A stretch of DNA of 64,000 bases. It comes from Peptostreptococcaceae bacterium VA2 (lineage in GTDB: Bacteria > Bacillota > Clostridia > Peptostreptococcales > Peptostreptococcaceae). The stretch covers positions 3,038,001 to 3,102,000 of the forward strand of contig JMMB01000007.1 of the NCBI GenBank assembly GCA_000686145.1, read 5' to 3'. A model generated the notes under the pieces. That model had not been told where the DNA came from, did not search any database, and saw only the letters and a list, made by a program, of their open reading frames with translations. Positions 29,465-37,479 of this stretch are shown piece by piece (within the stretch, counting starts at the first letter, position 1; the number at the start of each line of letters is the position of its first letter). Both the position numbers and the translations under genes were made by a program.

Positions 29465-29634
29465 AAGTCCCTCCCCTTTATACTAAATCAATACTAAAAA
29501 TAAACAGTTTTAATATTAATTTAGAGCTATGAATAAGTTGTCAAAATTATAACATCTCTAGCTTTTTAATTTTACCATATTATGAGTATTTCTTCCATTT
29601 TTAACCATTTTTCTACATTTCAAATCGCATTAAA

Positions 29635-29662
29635 AAAGAGCCAATTTTAATATTGGCTCTTT
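29635..29662 (-). terminator. Terminator after the VOC gene, homologous to the module-end hairpins
   Basis: AAAGAGCCAAT (29635-29645) pairs perfectly with ATTGGCTCTTT (29652-29662), and on the minus strand a U-run follows. The core GCCAATTTTAATATTGGC is the same as in the hairpins at 14998 and 22206. The flank TTGAAA..TTTTTATTT is also similar. Confidence 0.85.
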
Positions 29663-29675
29663 GAAAGTTAAATTT

Positions 29676-30083
29676 TTATTTAATATCAGTATCTCTAATT
29701 TCTATTTCAGTTCCTTCTGGAGCTTTTATTTTAAATAAGCTCTCACCTTGTACTTTATACACAATCTCACCATTTTTAAGTTTAAAATCATTATATCCAA
29801 GTCCTACTATTCTTTCGTATTCTTCACAAACATTGTCAACTAAAAAACCCATATGCACAGGACCTTCGTTTAGTGAACTCCACTTATTAAAGTTATCCCC
29901 ACTCTTTGGTGTTTGTAATTCTATCATAAAGTTATCTAACTTTAACCATGTATTATATTCTCTATTATGAAAATTCTGTGTCCCACTAACCATCTCAAAT
30001 CCTAATATTTTTGTGTAAAATTCTAGTGATTCTTTATATTTTTCACTTTGAATACATATGTGATGTATCATTTTTATCCCCAT
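29676..30083 (-). CDS. VOC-family (glyoxalase/bleomycin-resistance fold) protein
   Basis: The 135-residue single-domain protein begins MGIKMIHHICIQSEKYKES, with metal-ligand histidine HH near residue 7 and FYTKILGFEMVSG of the beta-alpha-beta fold. HMGFLVDN and the C-terminal EGTEIEIRDT supply the other usual ligands. Members include lactoylglutathione lyases and isomerases; the substrate cannot be told. Confidence 0.85.
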   Translation of the reverse strand: MGIKMIHHICIQSEKYKESLEFYTKILGFEMVSGTQNFHNREYNTWLKLDNFMIELQTPKSGDNFNKWSSLNEGPVHMGFLVDNVCEEYERIVGLGYNDFKLKNGEIVYKVQGESLFKIKAPEGTEIEIRDTDIK

Positions 30084-30168
30084 GTTTCATCCTCCTGTAA
30101 ATGTTTTCATTCATAAGTTATCCACTTTTCAACCGTTTTTAACGTTAATATGTGTATAATTTTATACT

Positions 30169-30204
30169 AGAAAGAAGTTGCTCATTTAAGAGCAACTTCT
30201 TTCT
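30169..30204 (-). terminator. Terminator of hpt
   Basis: A perfect 15-bp stem: AGAAAGAAGTTGCTC (30169-30183) with GAGCAACTTCTTTCT (30190-30204), six-base loop, 20 bases after the hpt stop. Its T/A-rich outer arms allow function on both strands. Confidence 0.85.
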
Positions 30205-30223
30205 AATTCTAAATAATTATAAA

Positions 30224-30763
30224 TTATCTATCTTCATTTGTAACGTTAAATACGTATGGTATATTTCTATAATAATCACCAAAGTTTAGTCCGTATCCAA
30301 CAACGAATTTATCTTCTATTTCAAATCCGCAGTAATCTGGAACTAATTCAACTTTTCTTCTACTTGGTTTATCAAGTAATACACAACACTTTATACTAGA
30401 AGGGTTTTTAGCTTTTAAATGACTCATAACATGGTTCATTGTAAGAGCAGTATCTGTTATATCATCTACTATTAATACATCATATCCTTCTAAGTTTGAA
30501 TTTACATCCGATACTACTTTTACGCTTCCAGTACTTTGTTCTCCGTGACCGTAGCTTGAAGTAGTCATAAATTCAATTTTAACTGGTACAGTTATGTTTC
30601 TAACTAAATCTGCACAGAATATAAAGCTTCCTTTTAATAAAGATACAACTAAAAGATTTTTTCCTTCGTAATCCTTAGATAATTGAGCACCTAATTCTTT
30701 TAATCTAGATGCTATTTGTTCTTCTGAACATAAAACTTCCCATTTCTTAGTCTCTATATTCAT
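30224..30763 (-). CDS. hpt: Hypoxanthine phosphoribosyltransferase
   Basis: Purine salvage enzyme making IMP/GMP from hypoxanthine/guanine and PRPP. 179 residues with the PRPP motif VLIVDDITDTALTM near residue 95, the SLLKGSF loop, EFMTTSSYG flexible loop, and the C-terminal purine-site FVVGYGLNFGDYYRN. A GGAGG site precedes the ATG. A stand-alone gene with its own terminator. Confidence 0.96.
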   Translation of the reverse strand: MNIETKKWEVLCSEEQIASRLKELGAQLSKDYEGKNLLVVSLLKGSFIFCADLVRNITVPVKIEFMTTSSYGHGEQSTGSVKVVSDVNSNLEGYDVLIVDDITDTALTMNHVMSHLKAKNPSSIKCCVLLDKPSRRKVELVPDYCGFEIEDKFVVGYGLNFGDYYRNIPYVFNVTNEDR

Positions 30764-30833
30764 AGTTTAATCCTCCATTGTATATAATGATATTATCCAT
30801 TTTATCGGAGATTAGCTTCTTTTGCAAGGACAA

Positions 30834-32138
30834 TTAGCAAACCTTGTTCATATCATCCATTACATTTATTATAACCTCATCTGTAACAGACATCCCTTTG
30901 TCACTTACTCTACCTAGGTTTTGTATACTTTGCTCTACATTTGCACCAACTATACCGTTCATTGATGGTACGAAACACTCATGTTTAGCTATTATAGCAC
31001 TTTGTACTGCTGCTGATGCTGCTGATGCTAATTTTAATGCACACCCAGCTTTAGCTCCATCGCATATCATACCGCTTAAATTTGCTACCATGTTTTCTAT
31101 AGAACCTTCTATTTGTCTTATATCTCCACTCATCAACCAAGATAACCCAGCTGTCGCTCCCGTTGATGCTGCAACTCCACATCCACATACTGCTGATAAT
31201 CTTCCTGTAAAGTTTTTAACATAAGCTGTTACTAAGTGAGATATTGCTAATGATTTAGCTAATCTTTCATCAGTTTGTGGGAATTTTTTATTATAAGCAA
31301 CTATTGGAAGTATAGCTGTTATACCATGATTACCACTACCATTTGAACTCATAACTGGCATCTTAACCCCAGCCATTCTAGCATCTGATGCACCAGCAGT
31401 TATCATCATAGCTTGATTCATTAAGTCATCACTAAGTAATCCTTCTTCCATAGATTTCTTTATTCCGTAACCAACACCTATACCTATTTTTCCACTTAAT
31501 CCATAGTTAGCTATTTCTTCGTTCATAGCTATTCCCTCTAATAAGAATTCTATGTCTTTAAGTTCTAAAGCTTCTATATTTTCAACTAATTCTTTTATAG
31601 TTATATCATCTAATATATTTTCTTCTTTTTCTGTTGTGATAGCAACTTCTACATGAGGTTGTTGATCTAATAATACTTCTCCATTTGACTCTAGGTAAAC
31701 AAAGTTATCATGCTTAGTTTTTATAACTACCTTAGAAGTTTTTGTAGCACCTTGTAATACTACTTCTATATAAACCTTCTCTTTTGTATCTGCTGGTGAT
31801 ATAGATATTTGGTTATTATCTATATAATTTTCTGCTTCTTTAACTTGTTCTTCTGTTAAAGTTTCTAATACCCTTAATCCGTTTTCAGAGTGACCACCTA
31901 TAAACCCTAATGCAACTGATATTTTTAATCCTAATCTTTGTGTTCCTGGTATTCCTACACACATTCCATTTTTATATACGTTAGGGCTAACTAAAACAGT
32001 ATGCTTTACTATTTCTTCACCTAATAATTCTTTTGCTTTTGCACAAGCTAGTGCTACTGCTACTGGCTCTGTACATCCTAATGCTGGTTTAACTTCCGCT
32101 CTTAATATCTCAACTAATTTCGTTCTTTTATCTGTCAT
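30834..32138 (-). CDS. cdsB: Iron-sulfur L-cysteine desulfidase (CyuA/UPF0597 family)
   Basis: Degrades cysteine to pyruvate, ammonia and sulfide; the family carries a 4Fe-4S cluster. I start it at 32138 (MTDKRTKLVEIL) because GGAGGG lies 7 bases upstream; the longer frame would place that site inside the gene. The 434 residues include LGCTEPVA near residue 22, AVCGCGVAASTGATAG and MICDGAKAGCALK, supplying the cysteines for the cluster. A consensus sigma-54 promoter lies 46 bases upstream and an activator gene follows behind it. The pairing matches the CdsB-CdsR system described in Clostridioides difficile. Confidence 0.88.
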   Translation of the reverse strand: MTDKRTKLVEILRAEVKPALGCTEPVAVALACAKAKELLGEEIVKHTVLVSPNVYKNGMCVGIPGTQRLGLKISVALGFIGGHSENGLRVLETLTEEQVKEAENYIDNNQISISPADTKEKVYIEVVLQGATKTSKVVIKTKHDNFVYLESNGEVLLDQQPHVEVAITTEKEENILDDITIKELVENIEALELKDIEFLLEGIAMNEEIANYGLSGKIGIGVGYGIKKSMEEGLLSDDLMNQAMMITAGASDARMAGVKMPVMSSNGSGNHGITAILPIVAYNKKFPQTDERLAKSLAISHLVTAYVKNFTGRLSAVCGCGVAASTGATAGLSWLMSGDIRQIEGSIENMVANLSGMICDGAKAGCALKLASAASAAVQSAIIAKHECFVPSMNGIVGANVEQSIQNLGRVSDKGMSVTDEVIINVMDDMNKVC

Positions 32139-32183
32139 AATAAATCCCTCCAATAGATTAAATGATTTTATAACTTAATATAT

Positions 32184-32199
32184 AGCAATATACGTGCCA
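32184..32199 (-). promoter_or_regulatory. Sigma-54 promoter of the cysteine desulfidase gene
   Basis: The minus strand reads TGGCACGTATATTGCT (32199-32184). This is the -24 element TGGCACG and the -12 element TTGCT at the required spacing, a full match to the sigma-54 consensus. It is about 46 bases before the ATG. Confidence 0.92.
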
Positions 32200-32458
32200 A
32201 GTTTCTAATTATTATATTACAAAGGAATTTTTTTATATTTTTACGTAAAGCATCTACTGTCTATAATACATATATTTTCATATAATATATTTTCAACCCT
32301 ATGTAATCACAATATTTGATATATATTTATGAATATTTTCAACTTAGATAATTTATAATTTTGTCATTTATTTTATAAATTTAAAATTAATATTTTTTTA
32401 TTAAATTTGTTCTAAAACTTGCGCACAAAAGAATTTTAAGATTACGTTTTCCTATTTT
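32200..32458. other. Upstream region of the desulfidase promoter
   Basis: No gene. Very AT-rich, as expected for DNA that must bend between an enhancer and a sigma-54 promoter. I see no IHF-like consensus that I can support and no small frame with a ribosome site. Confidence 0.5.
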
Positions 32459-32512
32459 TCTCAAAATGCACATTGAAAAGTCTCAAAATGAGATTCGGTA
32501 TCATTTTGAGAC
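32459..32512. promoter_or_regulatory. Candidate activator (UAS) sites for the sigma-54 promoter
   Basis: TCTCAAAATG occurs at 32459-32468 and 32481-32490 (22 bases apart). The second forms a perfect 12-bp inverted repeat with TCATTTTGAGAC at 32501-32512 (GTCTCAAAATGA, nine bases, TCATTTTGAGAC). The cluster lies about 280 bases upstream of the promoter, a usual enhancer distance. The stop codon of the activator gene lies within the right arm. It could alternatively be a weak transcription terminator, but no U-run follows. Confidence 0.6.
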
Positions 32513-34270
32513 AATATTATACTTTTCTAATTTTCTATACAATGTCGCTCTAGATATACCTAACGCTTTGGCTACTAATTCTTTATCTTTTTTATACTCT
32601 TTATATTTATTCAAAGCTTTAATTATTTCCATTTTTTCTAATGCCTCTAATGTTCTTATATTATTGTCTTTAATTATAACTTCTTCAGCCTCTATATTTT
32701 TGATTCTGTTTGGAATTAAATCTATGCTTATATTTGAAGTTAAAGACATATTAACGCTGTATTCTATTACATTTTGAAGCTCTCTTATATTTCCAGGCCA
32801 GTTATAATCAGCCATTATGTTTACTGCATTTTCATCTATATTAAATACATTTTTATTTAATTTTCTAGCATATTCTTTTATCATAAAATGTATTAATAAA
32901 GGAATATCTTCTCTACGTTCTCTTAAGCTTGGTAAATTGATTGGAATAACATTTAACCTATAATATAAATCTTCTCTAAAAGTACCCTTATCAATCATAT
33001 TTTCTAAGTCCTTATTAGTTGCAGCTATAATTCTTACATCTATAAGTTTATTAGATTTTGAGCCTATTTTATTTAACTCTTTTTCTTGTAACACTCTAAG
33101 TAGTTTTGCCTGTAAATGTAAACTCATGTCTCCTATTTCATCTAAAAACATAGTCCCATTATCGGCTAATTCAAACTTTCCTAATTTACCACCCTTTTTT
33201 GCTCCTGTAAATGCACCTTCTTCATACCCAAACAACTCACTTTCTAATAAATTATCTGGTATAGCTGCGCAATTGACAGCTATAAAAGGGTTATCACATC
33301 TGTCACTATGATTATGTATAGCTCTTGCAAATAGTTCCTTACCTGTTCCACTTTCTCCTCTTACAAGAACTGTAGATGTAGATTTAGATGCCATTAAAGC
33401 TTGCTTTTTAACGCTATCTATTTCTTTACTAATCCCTATTATATTATCTAAGGTTATTCCATAGTCTTTGTTTATTTTGTTATAGTTTTTGATGGTTTCT
33501 CTTTTATCTATAAAATCTATAACATATCCTTTAAGCTCATTATTAAGTATTATCTTACTAATATTATAAATACCTTTTAAATCACATCCATCTGCCTTAT
33601 AGTAAAAACTGCAAGACTTGTCCTTTTTAAAGTTATCAACTGAAGGATTTTTTATAAACCTTAATACCTCAAATATATTTTCATTGTTTATATCTTCTTT
33701 CAAATTAAAAACTTCTTTAAATTTAGAATTATACTTGTCTATTTTTCCAGCTACATCAATAGACACTATCGCTTTATCAATACTGTCTACCAAAGTTTCT
33801 AATTTTTTCTTTTCTAATTCTAATTCATATGTTTTTATCTGAGCTTTTATTTTATTAGAAATTAAATCAGCCATTTTTCCTAAAAAATTCATTAAGCTAT
33901 CTTTATTATTTTTGATAATATCAGCTTGCTCATCAGTGAATGCTATTAAGCCTATTACCCCATATGCATCCCCATCACATACAATTGGGCAACAAACCTC
34001 TGCAAACTCTCTACATGTCCCTTTATTGTGACATTCGTTGCATATATCATTGCAACTATTATCGTCTATCATAATCCCAACTTGCTCTATTAAAGATTTT
34101 TTGAAAGCTGAGTATCCATGTACTTTCTCACCTATTTTTTCTATGTATATTCCCGTGCCTGCTATCCTTATTAAGTTCTGATTTACAATTGTTACATCTA
34201 TCCCTAAAACTGCAACTATGGCTTCTGCTATGTTTTGAATATCCTCTTTTATATATTCTAAATTGTTCAT
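32501..34270 (-). CDS. cdsR: Sigma-54-dependent Fis-family activator, cysteine-rich sensor
   Basis: 589 residues in three parts. The N-terminal 1-150 sensor has seven cysteines between residues 73 and 98 (Cx3Cx2Cx5Cx6CCx3C). A PAS-like segment follows at about 155-260. The AAA+ domain has Walker A GESGTGKE, the sigma-54 contact [10 protein letters not shown] and Walker [12 protein letters not shown] Fis helix-turn-helix ends the protein ([16 protein letters not shown]). Its position directly upstream of the sigma-54-driven desulfidase gene identifies it as its activator, like CdsR of C. difficile. The symbol rests on this context. Confidence 0.88.
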   Translation of the reverse strand: MNNLEYIKEDIQNIAEAIVAVLGIDVTIVNQNLIRIAGTGIYIEKIGEKVHGYSAFKKSLIEQVGIMIDDNSCNDICNECHNKGTCREFAEVCCPIVCDGDAYGVIGLIAFTDEQADIIKNNKDSLMNFLGKMADLISNKIKAQIKTYELELEKKKLETLVDSIDKAIVSIDVAGKIDKYNSKFKEVFNLKEDINNENIFEVLRFIKNPSVDNFKKDKSCSFYYKADGCDLKGIYNISKIILNNELKGYVIDFIDKRETIKNYNKINKDYGITLDNIIGISKEIDSVKKQALMASKSTSTVLVRGESGTGKELFARAIHNHSDRCDNPFIAVNCAAIPDNLLESELFGYEEGAFTGAKKGGKLGKFELADNGTMFLDEIGDMSLHLQAKLLRVLQEKELNKIGSKSNKLIDVRIIAATNKDLENMIDKGTFREDLYYRLNVIPINLPSLRERREDIPLLIHFMIKEYARKLNKNVFNIDENAVNIMADYNWPGNIRELQNVIEYSVNMSLTSNISIDLIPNRIKNIEAEEVIIKDNNIRTLEALEKMEIIKALNKYKEYKKDKELVAKALGISRATLYRKLEKYNIVSK

Positions 34271-34275
34271 ATCTA

Positions 34276-34413
34276 TTAATCCTTAATCTTTCTCAAATTA
34301 ATTATTTCTTTTATTTCTTTTAATACTACGTATATCTTATTTAATGTGAATTGGATAGACATTAATATTACAAACAGCATAACTATTATAATTAACCCGT
34401 AATTTAAATTCAT
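34276..34413 (-). CDS. 45-residue single-pass membrane peptide upstream of the activator gene
   Basis: AGGAG lies 10 bases before an ATG at 34413. The frame gives one hydrophobic helix (about residues 6-24, [13 protein letters not shown]) followed by an amphipathic, charged tail ([20 protein letters not shown]). The stop codon is 5 bases before the activator's ATG, so the two are almost certainly translated from one message and perhaps coupled. I do not recognise a family. It could be a membrane sensor or anchor that modulates the activator; that is inference. Confidence 0.6.
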   Translation of the reverse strand: MNLNYGLIIIVMLFVILMSIQFTLNKIYVVLKEIKEIINLRKIKD

Positions 34414-34447
34414 AATACATAATCTCCTATTTTATAAAATTAAACAT

Positions 34448-34475
34448 AAAAGACCAGGCATAACCTAGTCTTTTT
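34448..34475 (-). terminator. Terminator after the methyltransferase-like gene
   Basis: AAAAGACCAGG pairs with CCTAGTCTTTTT across a five-base loop with one C-A mismatch, between the methyltransferase-like stop and the small membrane peptide gene. Confidence 0.7.
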
Positions 34476-34501
34476 ATTTTATCATATTATTTTTTATCTA
34501 T

Positions 34502-35071
34502 CTATTTTCGTTTTCCTATATAAATATATCTTTCATTTTCAACTTCTTTTAGATTTCCTTCAAAATCTAAATTAGAAAATAAATTAATTATTTCACTCGG
34601 ATAACGGTAACTGACATTTTCACCGCAAAGCTTATGCTTTAAATTCTTTAATTTCACCTTTAAATTTTTTAAATTTAAATCTTCTAATATTAATTCTCCA
34701 TTACATTTTAAAACTCTATTTATTTCTGTTGATGCCTGTTTGCAATTATTAATATTATTAAAATGGTCTAATACTATTACCTTGTCAAAGTATTTATCTT
34801 CAAATGGCAACAATTCTAATGTTCCTTTGACAACGTTACAGTTTCCATTGTGTATTAAAGAATAACATACATCTTCATAAAGACTATTTTCTAATATTGT
34901 AACATAAACTCCTAACATTCTTAACCTTTTTCCTAAGTTACCTATGTTTCCAACAAGTAATATATTGTTTCCGATATTATACTTGATAGTATCCAAAAAA
35001 CATGTTACATCATCAGAAGTATCTGTCAAATCAGCATTAGGTTCATAGTCGTGATATAATACGCTTTTCAC
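34502..35071 (-). CDS. Methyltransferase-like protein (class I fold, degenerate SAM motif)
   Basis: 189 residues with a Rossmann-like core: motif I is LLVGNIGNLGKRL (weak match to the usual GxGxG), then VTILENSLYED, LLPFEDKYFDKVIVLDHF (motif IV region, as in UbiE/MenG-type enzymes) and NRVLKCNGELILEDL. The replacement of the usual D/E-x-G-C-G-x-G makes catalytic activity uncertain. It starts 62 bases before position 35133 with a GGGGG-type site. Confidence 0.6.
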   Translation of the reverse strand: MKSVLYHDYEPNADLTDTSDDVTCFLDTIKYNIGNNILLVGNIGNLGKRLRMLGVYVTILENSLYEDVCYSLIHNGNCNVVKGTLELLPFEDKYFDKVIVLDHFNNINNCKQASTEINRVLKCNGELILEDLNLKNLKVKLKNLKHKLCGENVSYRYPSEIINLFSNLDFEGNLKEVENERYIYIGKRK

Positions 35072-35196
35072 AGTGCTCCCCCTCTTTATTTTTTACATTT
35101 ATAAATCATATCATAAAATACATCATAATAAAATAGATTATAATAAATTAGGAGCAACTATTCAACACATAAATTTTAACTAACTCAAATGAAATC

Positions 35197-35832
35197 CTAT
35201 TCATTGTTGTTTTCGCTAGTTTTTTTTATTTTAGAGATGGATACTTCATAAGCGACTTTCTTAAATACCTCTCCATTTTCCATTTTCTTTTCGTACTCTC
35301 TGCTTTGTACTCTTCCCCACATTTGTATCCTGTCACCTATTTTTAAGCTCTTTGCAAATTTAGCATTACGTCCCCAAACTATAGATGGTATGTAGTCAGA
35401 TTTATTGTATGGTCTGTTTATAGCAACTAATAAATCTGTTATTTCTCTTCCTAATGGAGTTTTTCTATATATAGGTGCTTTACATATAAATCCATCTAAG
35501 AATATGTTGTTAGGGTCTTTAGTATCTTCATCTGCTACTTTTATTTCTCTAACGAAAATAGTAAGAACTAATCTATTTTTGTTATCTATGTTTTTATTAT
35601 AAGATCTCAATTGACCTACTATTCTAACTAATTTATTATTTTCAAAATCAATTTCTTCTAACAATCTTTCTGATACAGTAATCGGTAATACATCATCTGA
35701 ATTACTGAGTCTATTTATTTTTATTTTTGTGTTATAAAATTTTTCCCCAAAAATTTCATGGCTAAATTCTAATTCACTTTCTAATTCTCCTCTTAGGTTT
35801 ACTATGTTAGTATCATCCTTAACAGTAATCAT
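35197..35832 (-). CDS. OB-fold single-stranded-DNA-binding-like protein
   Basis: 211 residues from the ATG at 35832, chosen because GGGGGGA lies 7 bases before it. Two OB-like segments are seen, residues 1-100 and 105-205. The second has the SSB pattern NIFLDGFICKAPIYRKTPLGREI .. VAINRPY .. PSIVWGRNAKFAKSLKIGDRIQMWGRVQSREYEK. It is shorter in the acidic tail than canonical SSB, so it is probably an accessory SSB/PriB-like protein found in clostridia rather than the essential one. Confidence 0.75.
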   Translation of the reverse strand: MITVKDDTNIVNLRGELESELEFSHEIFGEKFYNTKIKINRLSNSDDVLPITVSERLLEEIDFENNKLVRIVGQLRSYNKNIDNKNRLVLTIFVREIKVADEDTKDPNNIFLDGFICKAPIYRKTPLGREITDLLVAINRPYNKSDYIPSIVWGRNAKFAKSLKIGDRIQMWGRVQSREYEKKMENGEVFKKVAYEVSISKIKKTSENNNE

Positions 35833-35947
35833 TTCTTTATCCCCCCACAATTTGTTAATTGTTAATTCTTATGTTTTATCTTTTCTTATATAATAACTAT
35901 ATTTGTACATTACAATTTTTATTACAATTTATTGCTTTGTATTCATT

Positions 35948-36709
35948 TTATTTAGTTTTTTGTACGCCATTACTATCTATTGTGAAATTTTCTTTATAAA
36001 TCATTTCTGATATAGGAACTATTTCGTATCCATCTTTTTTAAATTTGCCTATTATAGTATCTAAATAATTCTCAACATTATTTGAACTTGCATGGAATAA
36101 AACTATGGAACCCGGCTGTGAATTTTTAACAACTCTCTCTATCACATGATTTGGCCCTAATTCTTTCCAATCCATAGAATCTACATCCCACTTAACAACT
36201 TGATATCCTAGTGATTTACAAATATCTAAAGTTTTAGTGTCCACTTCTCCAAATGGAGGTCTATATAAAGTTGTTTTTTCTCCAGTTATTTTTGAAATTT
36301 TGTCTGAAGTTATTTGTATTTCTTTTACTGTTGATTGTTCTGATAATTCTTTAGTATTTGCATGAGTATTAGAATGGTTTCCTATTTCATGACCTGCTTT
36401 ATGTATTTTCTTTACTAATTCTTCATTGTCATCTACCCAACTTCCAACCAAGAAAAAAGTTGCTTTTATATCATGTTGATCTAGTGTTTGTAAAATTCCA
36501 TCTATGTTGTCAGATCCCCATGCTACATCAAAACTTAAAGCTACTTTCTTTTCATTAGTGTCAACTTTATATATTGGCATATTTGCATCACCTTGTTTGT
36601 AGCAAAAATATCTTATTCCATAAATCAATAAAAATAATAATGCTAACATCAATACTACAAAGAACATACTAGACATTAAAGATTTTGTTTTTTTAAATCT
36701 ACTGTTCAT
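35948..36709 (-). CDS. Membrane-anchored polysaccharide deacetylase (PdaB/YlxY-like)
   Basis: 253 residues from the ATG at 36709 (AAAGGAGGTG upstream). A single N-terminal helix at about residues 12-32 anchors it; the NodB domain follows. VALSFDVAWGSDNI replaces the usual FDDGP, HEIGNHSNTHANT supplies the metal histidines, and RPPFGEVD and LFHASS are the other family motifs. The FDVAWG variant is typical of sporulation-linked deacetylases. It lies next to spore-protein genes, so a role in spore peptidoglycan is likely. Confidence 0.8.
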   Translation of the reverse strand: MNSRFKKTKSLMSSMFFVVLMLALLFLLIYGIRYFCYKQGDANMPIYKVDTNEKKVALSFDVAWGSDNIDGILQTLDQHDIKATFFLVGSWVDDNEELVKKIHKAGHEIGNHSNTHANTKELSEQSTVKEIQITSDKISKITGEKTTLYRPPFGEVDTKTLDICKSLGYQVVKWDVDSMDWKELGPNHVIERVVKNSQPGSIVLFHASSNNVENYLDTIIGKFKKDGYEIVPISEMIYKENFTIDSNGVQKTK

Positions 36710-36837
36710 ATTTACACCTCCTTTTTGCATTTGTCCTATACTTAAACTTTATTTTTTTTAATTTCAAAAAATTACTATAAAGATAAATTTATTTTTTGGG
36801 CAAATTATATTCAATACTAATAAAAGGTGGTGGATTT

Positions 36838-37002
36838 ATGTCAAATATAAGAAGTTCATTTTCTAACATCAAGGGTCATCAAGTAGAAACAGCTAGAGAA
36901 ACTATTAAGTTTGAAAACAGACACTATCTAAGAGAAGCACATGGAATTCAAGAAGGTATACGTAAAGATAAGAAAATAAAAATGGGCAAAAAATGTAAAT
37001 AA
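36838..37002 (+). CDS. Small basic protein of unknown function
   Basis: 54 residues beginning MSNIRSSFSNIKGHQVETAR, after GGTGGTGG 6 bases upstream. It is rich in lysine and arginine, ends KKIKMGKKCK, and has no hydrophobic segment. The frame can be extended to 36796 but without a ribosome site. It lies between a sporulation-type deacetylase and a SASP gene. I do not recognise a family. Confidence 0.55.
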   Translation: MSNIRSSFSNIKGHQVETARETIKFENRHYLREAHGIQEGIRKDKKIKMGKKCK

Positions 37003-37033
37003 AAATATTTTTTAAAAATTTTTAAAATTCTAG

Positions 37034-37063
37034 GTATACAAAATTGTATTACAGGGCAAATTA
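37034..37063 (+). promoter_or_regulatory. Possible sigma-G promoter of the SASP gene
   Basis: GTATA (37034-37038), 18 bases, CAAATTA (37057-37063). This resembles the forespore sigma-G pattern and lies 62 bases before a gene that family members express under sigma-G. A small hairpin (AACACA..TGTGTT) follows in the leader. Confidence 0.35.
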
Positions 37064-37124
37064 GTATTAACAACACATTTAAAAGTGTGTTGACAAAAAA
37101 ATCAACTTCAGGAGGAATTCTACT

Positions 37125-37322
37125 ATGTCAAGTAAAAAAGCAGTTCCAGCAGCTAAAGCTGCATTAAACCAAATGAAATTAGAAATAGCTAATGAAATAG
37201 GTTTAGCTAACTACGAAACAGCTGATAAAGGTAATTTAACAGCAAGAGAAAACGGATATGTTGGCGGATACATGACTAAGAAATTAGTTGAAATGGCTGA
37301 AAATCAAATGGCAGGAAAGTAG
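37125..37322 (+). CDS. Small acid-soluble spore protein, alpha/beta type
   Basis: 65 residues, the usual length. It shows MKLEIANEIGLANYETADKGNLTARENGYVGG, with the GxLTARxxGxVGGxMxK core that binds DNA, and a C-terminal helix. GGAGG precedes the ATG. A strong terminator follows, so it is monocistronic. Confidence 0.93.
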   Translation: MSSKKAVPAAKAALNQMKLEIANEIGLANYETADKGNLTARENGYVGGYMTKKLVEMAENQMAGK

Positions 37323-37346
37323 ATTTAAAACTGTGACATCTGGGTC

Positions 37347-37376
37347 AAAAAAGGCTACCATTTTGGTAGCCTTTTT
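37347..37376 (+). terminator. Terminator of the SASP gene
   Basis: AAAAGGCTACCA pairs with TGGTAGCCTTTTT, followed by a U-run; 25 bases after the stop. Confidence 0.9.
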
Positions 37377-37479
37377 ATTTGCAAAAATATTTAAATATAT
37401 TATTAAGCAAATTGTGCTTTTATTTTTATATAATTTGGTTTAATATATTATATAGAAATAGTTTACGGAGGATGATATT

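Larger units (their letters stand above)
22228..29662 (-). repeat. Tandem module copy A (right)
   Basis: A 7.4-kb unit in the order regulator, kinase (intact), permease, ATPase, frameshifted permease remnant, ABC exporter remnant, 45-codon frame, DUF4397 protein. It is the better preserved copy. It is bounded on both sides by hairpins that share the core GCCAAT..ATTGGC. No transposase or integrase is present. Confidence 0.9.

Noticed and set aside
14998-29662. Repeated hairpins as a CRISPR array or insertion-sequence ends
   Set aside because: Only three copies, 7 kb apart, with no short spacers, and no transposase or target-site duplication visible. They behave as terminators.
15022-29662. 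Tandem module as an assembly duplication artefact
   Set aside because: The copies differ throughout by several percent in parts, have different deletions and insertions, and only one carries the nonsense codon, so they are real separate copies.
32481-32512. Inverted repeat as the terminator of the activator gene
   Set aside because: The stem is perfect but no U-run follows on the minus strand and the activator's stop codon lies inside it; an enhancer role fits better with the extra TCTCAAAATG copy, though a weak terminator is not excluded.
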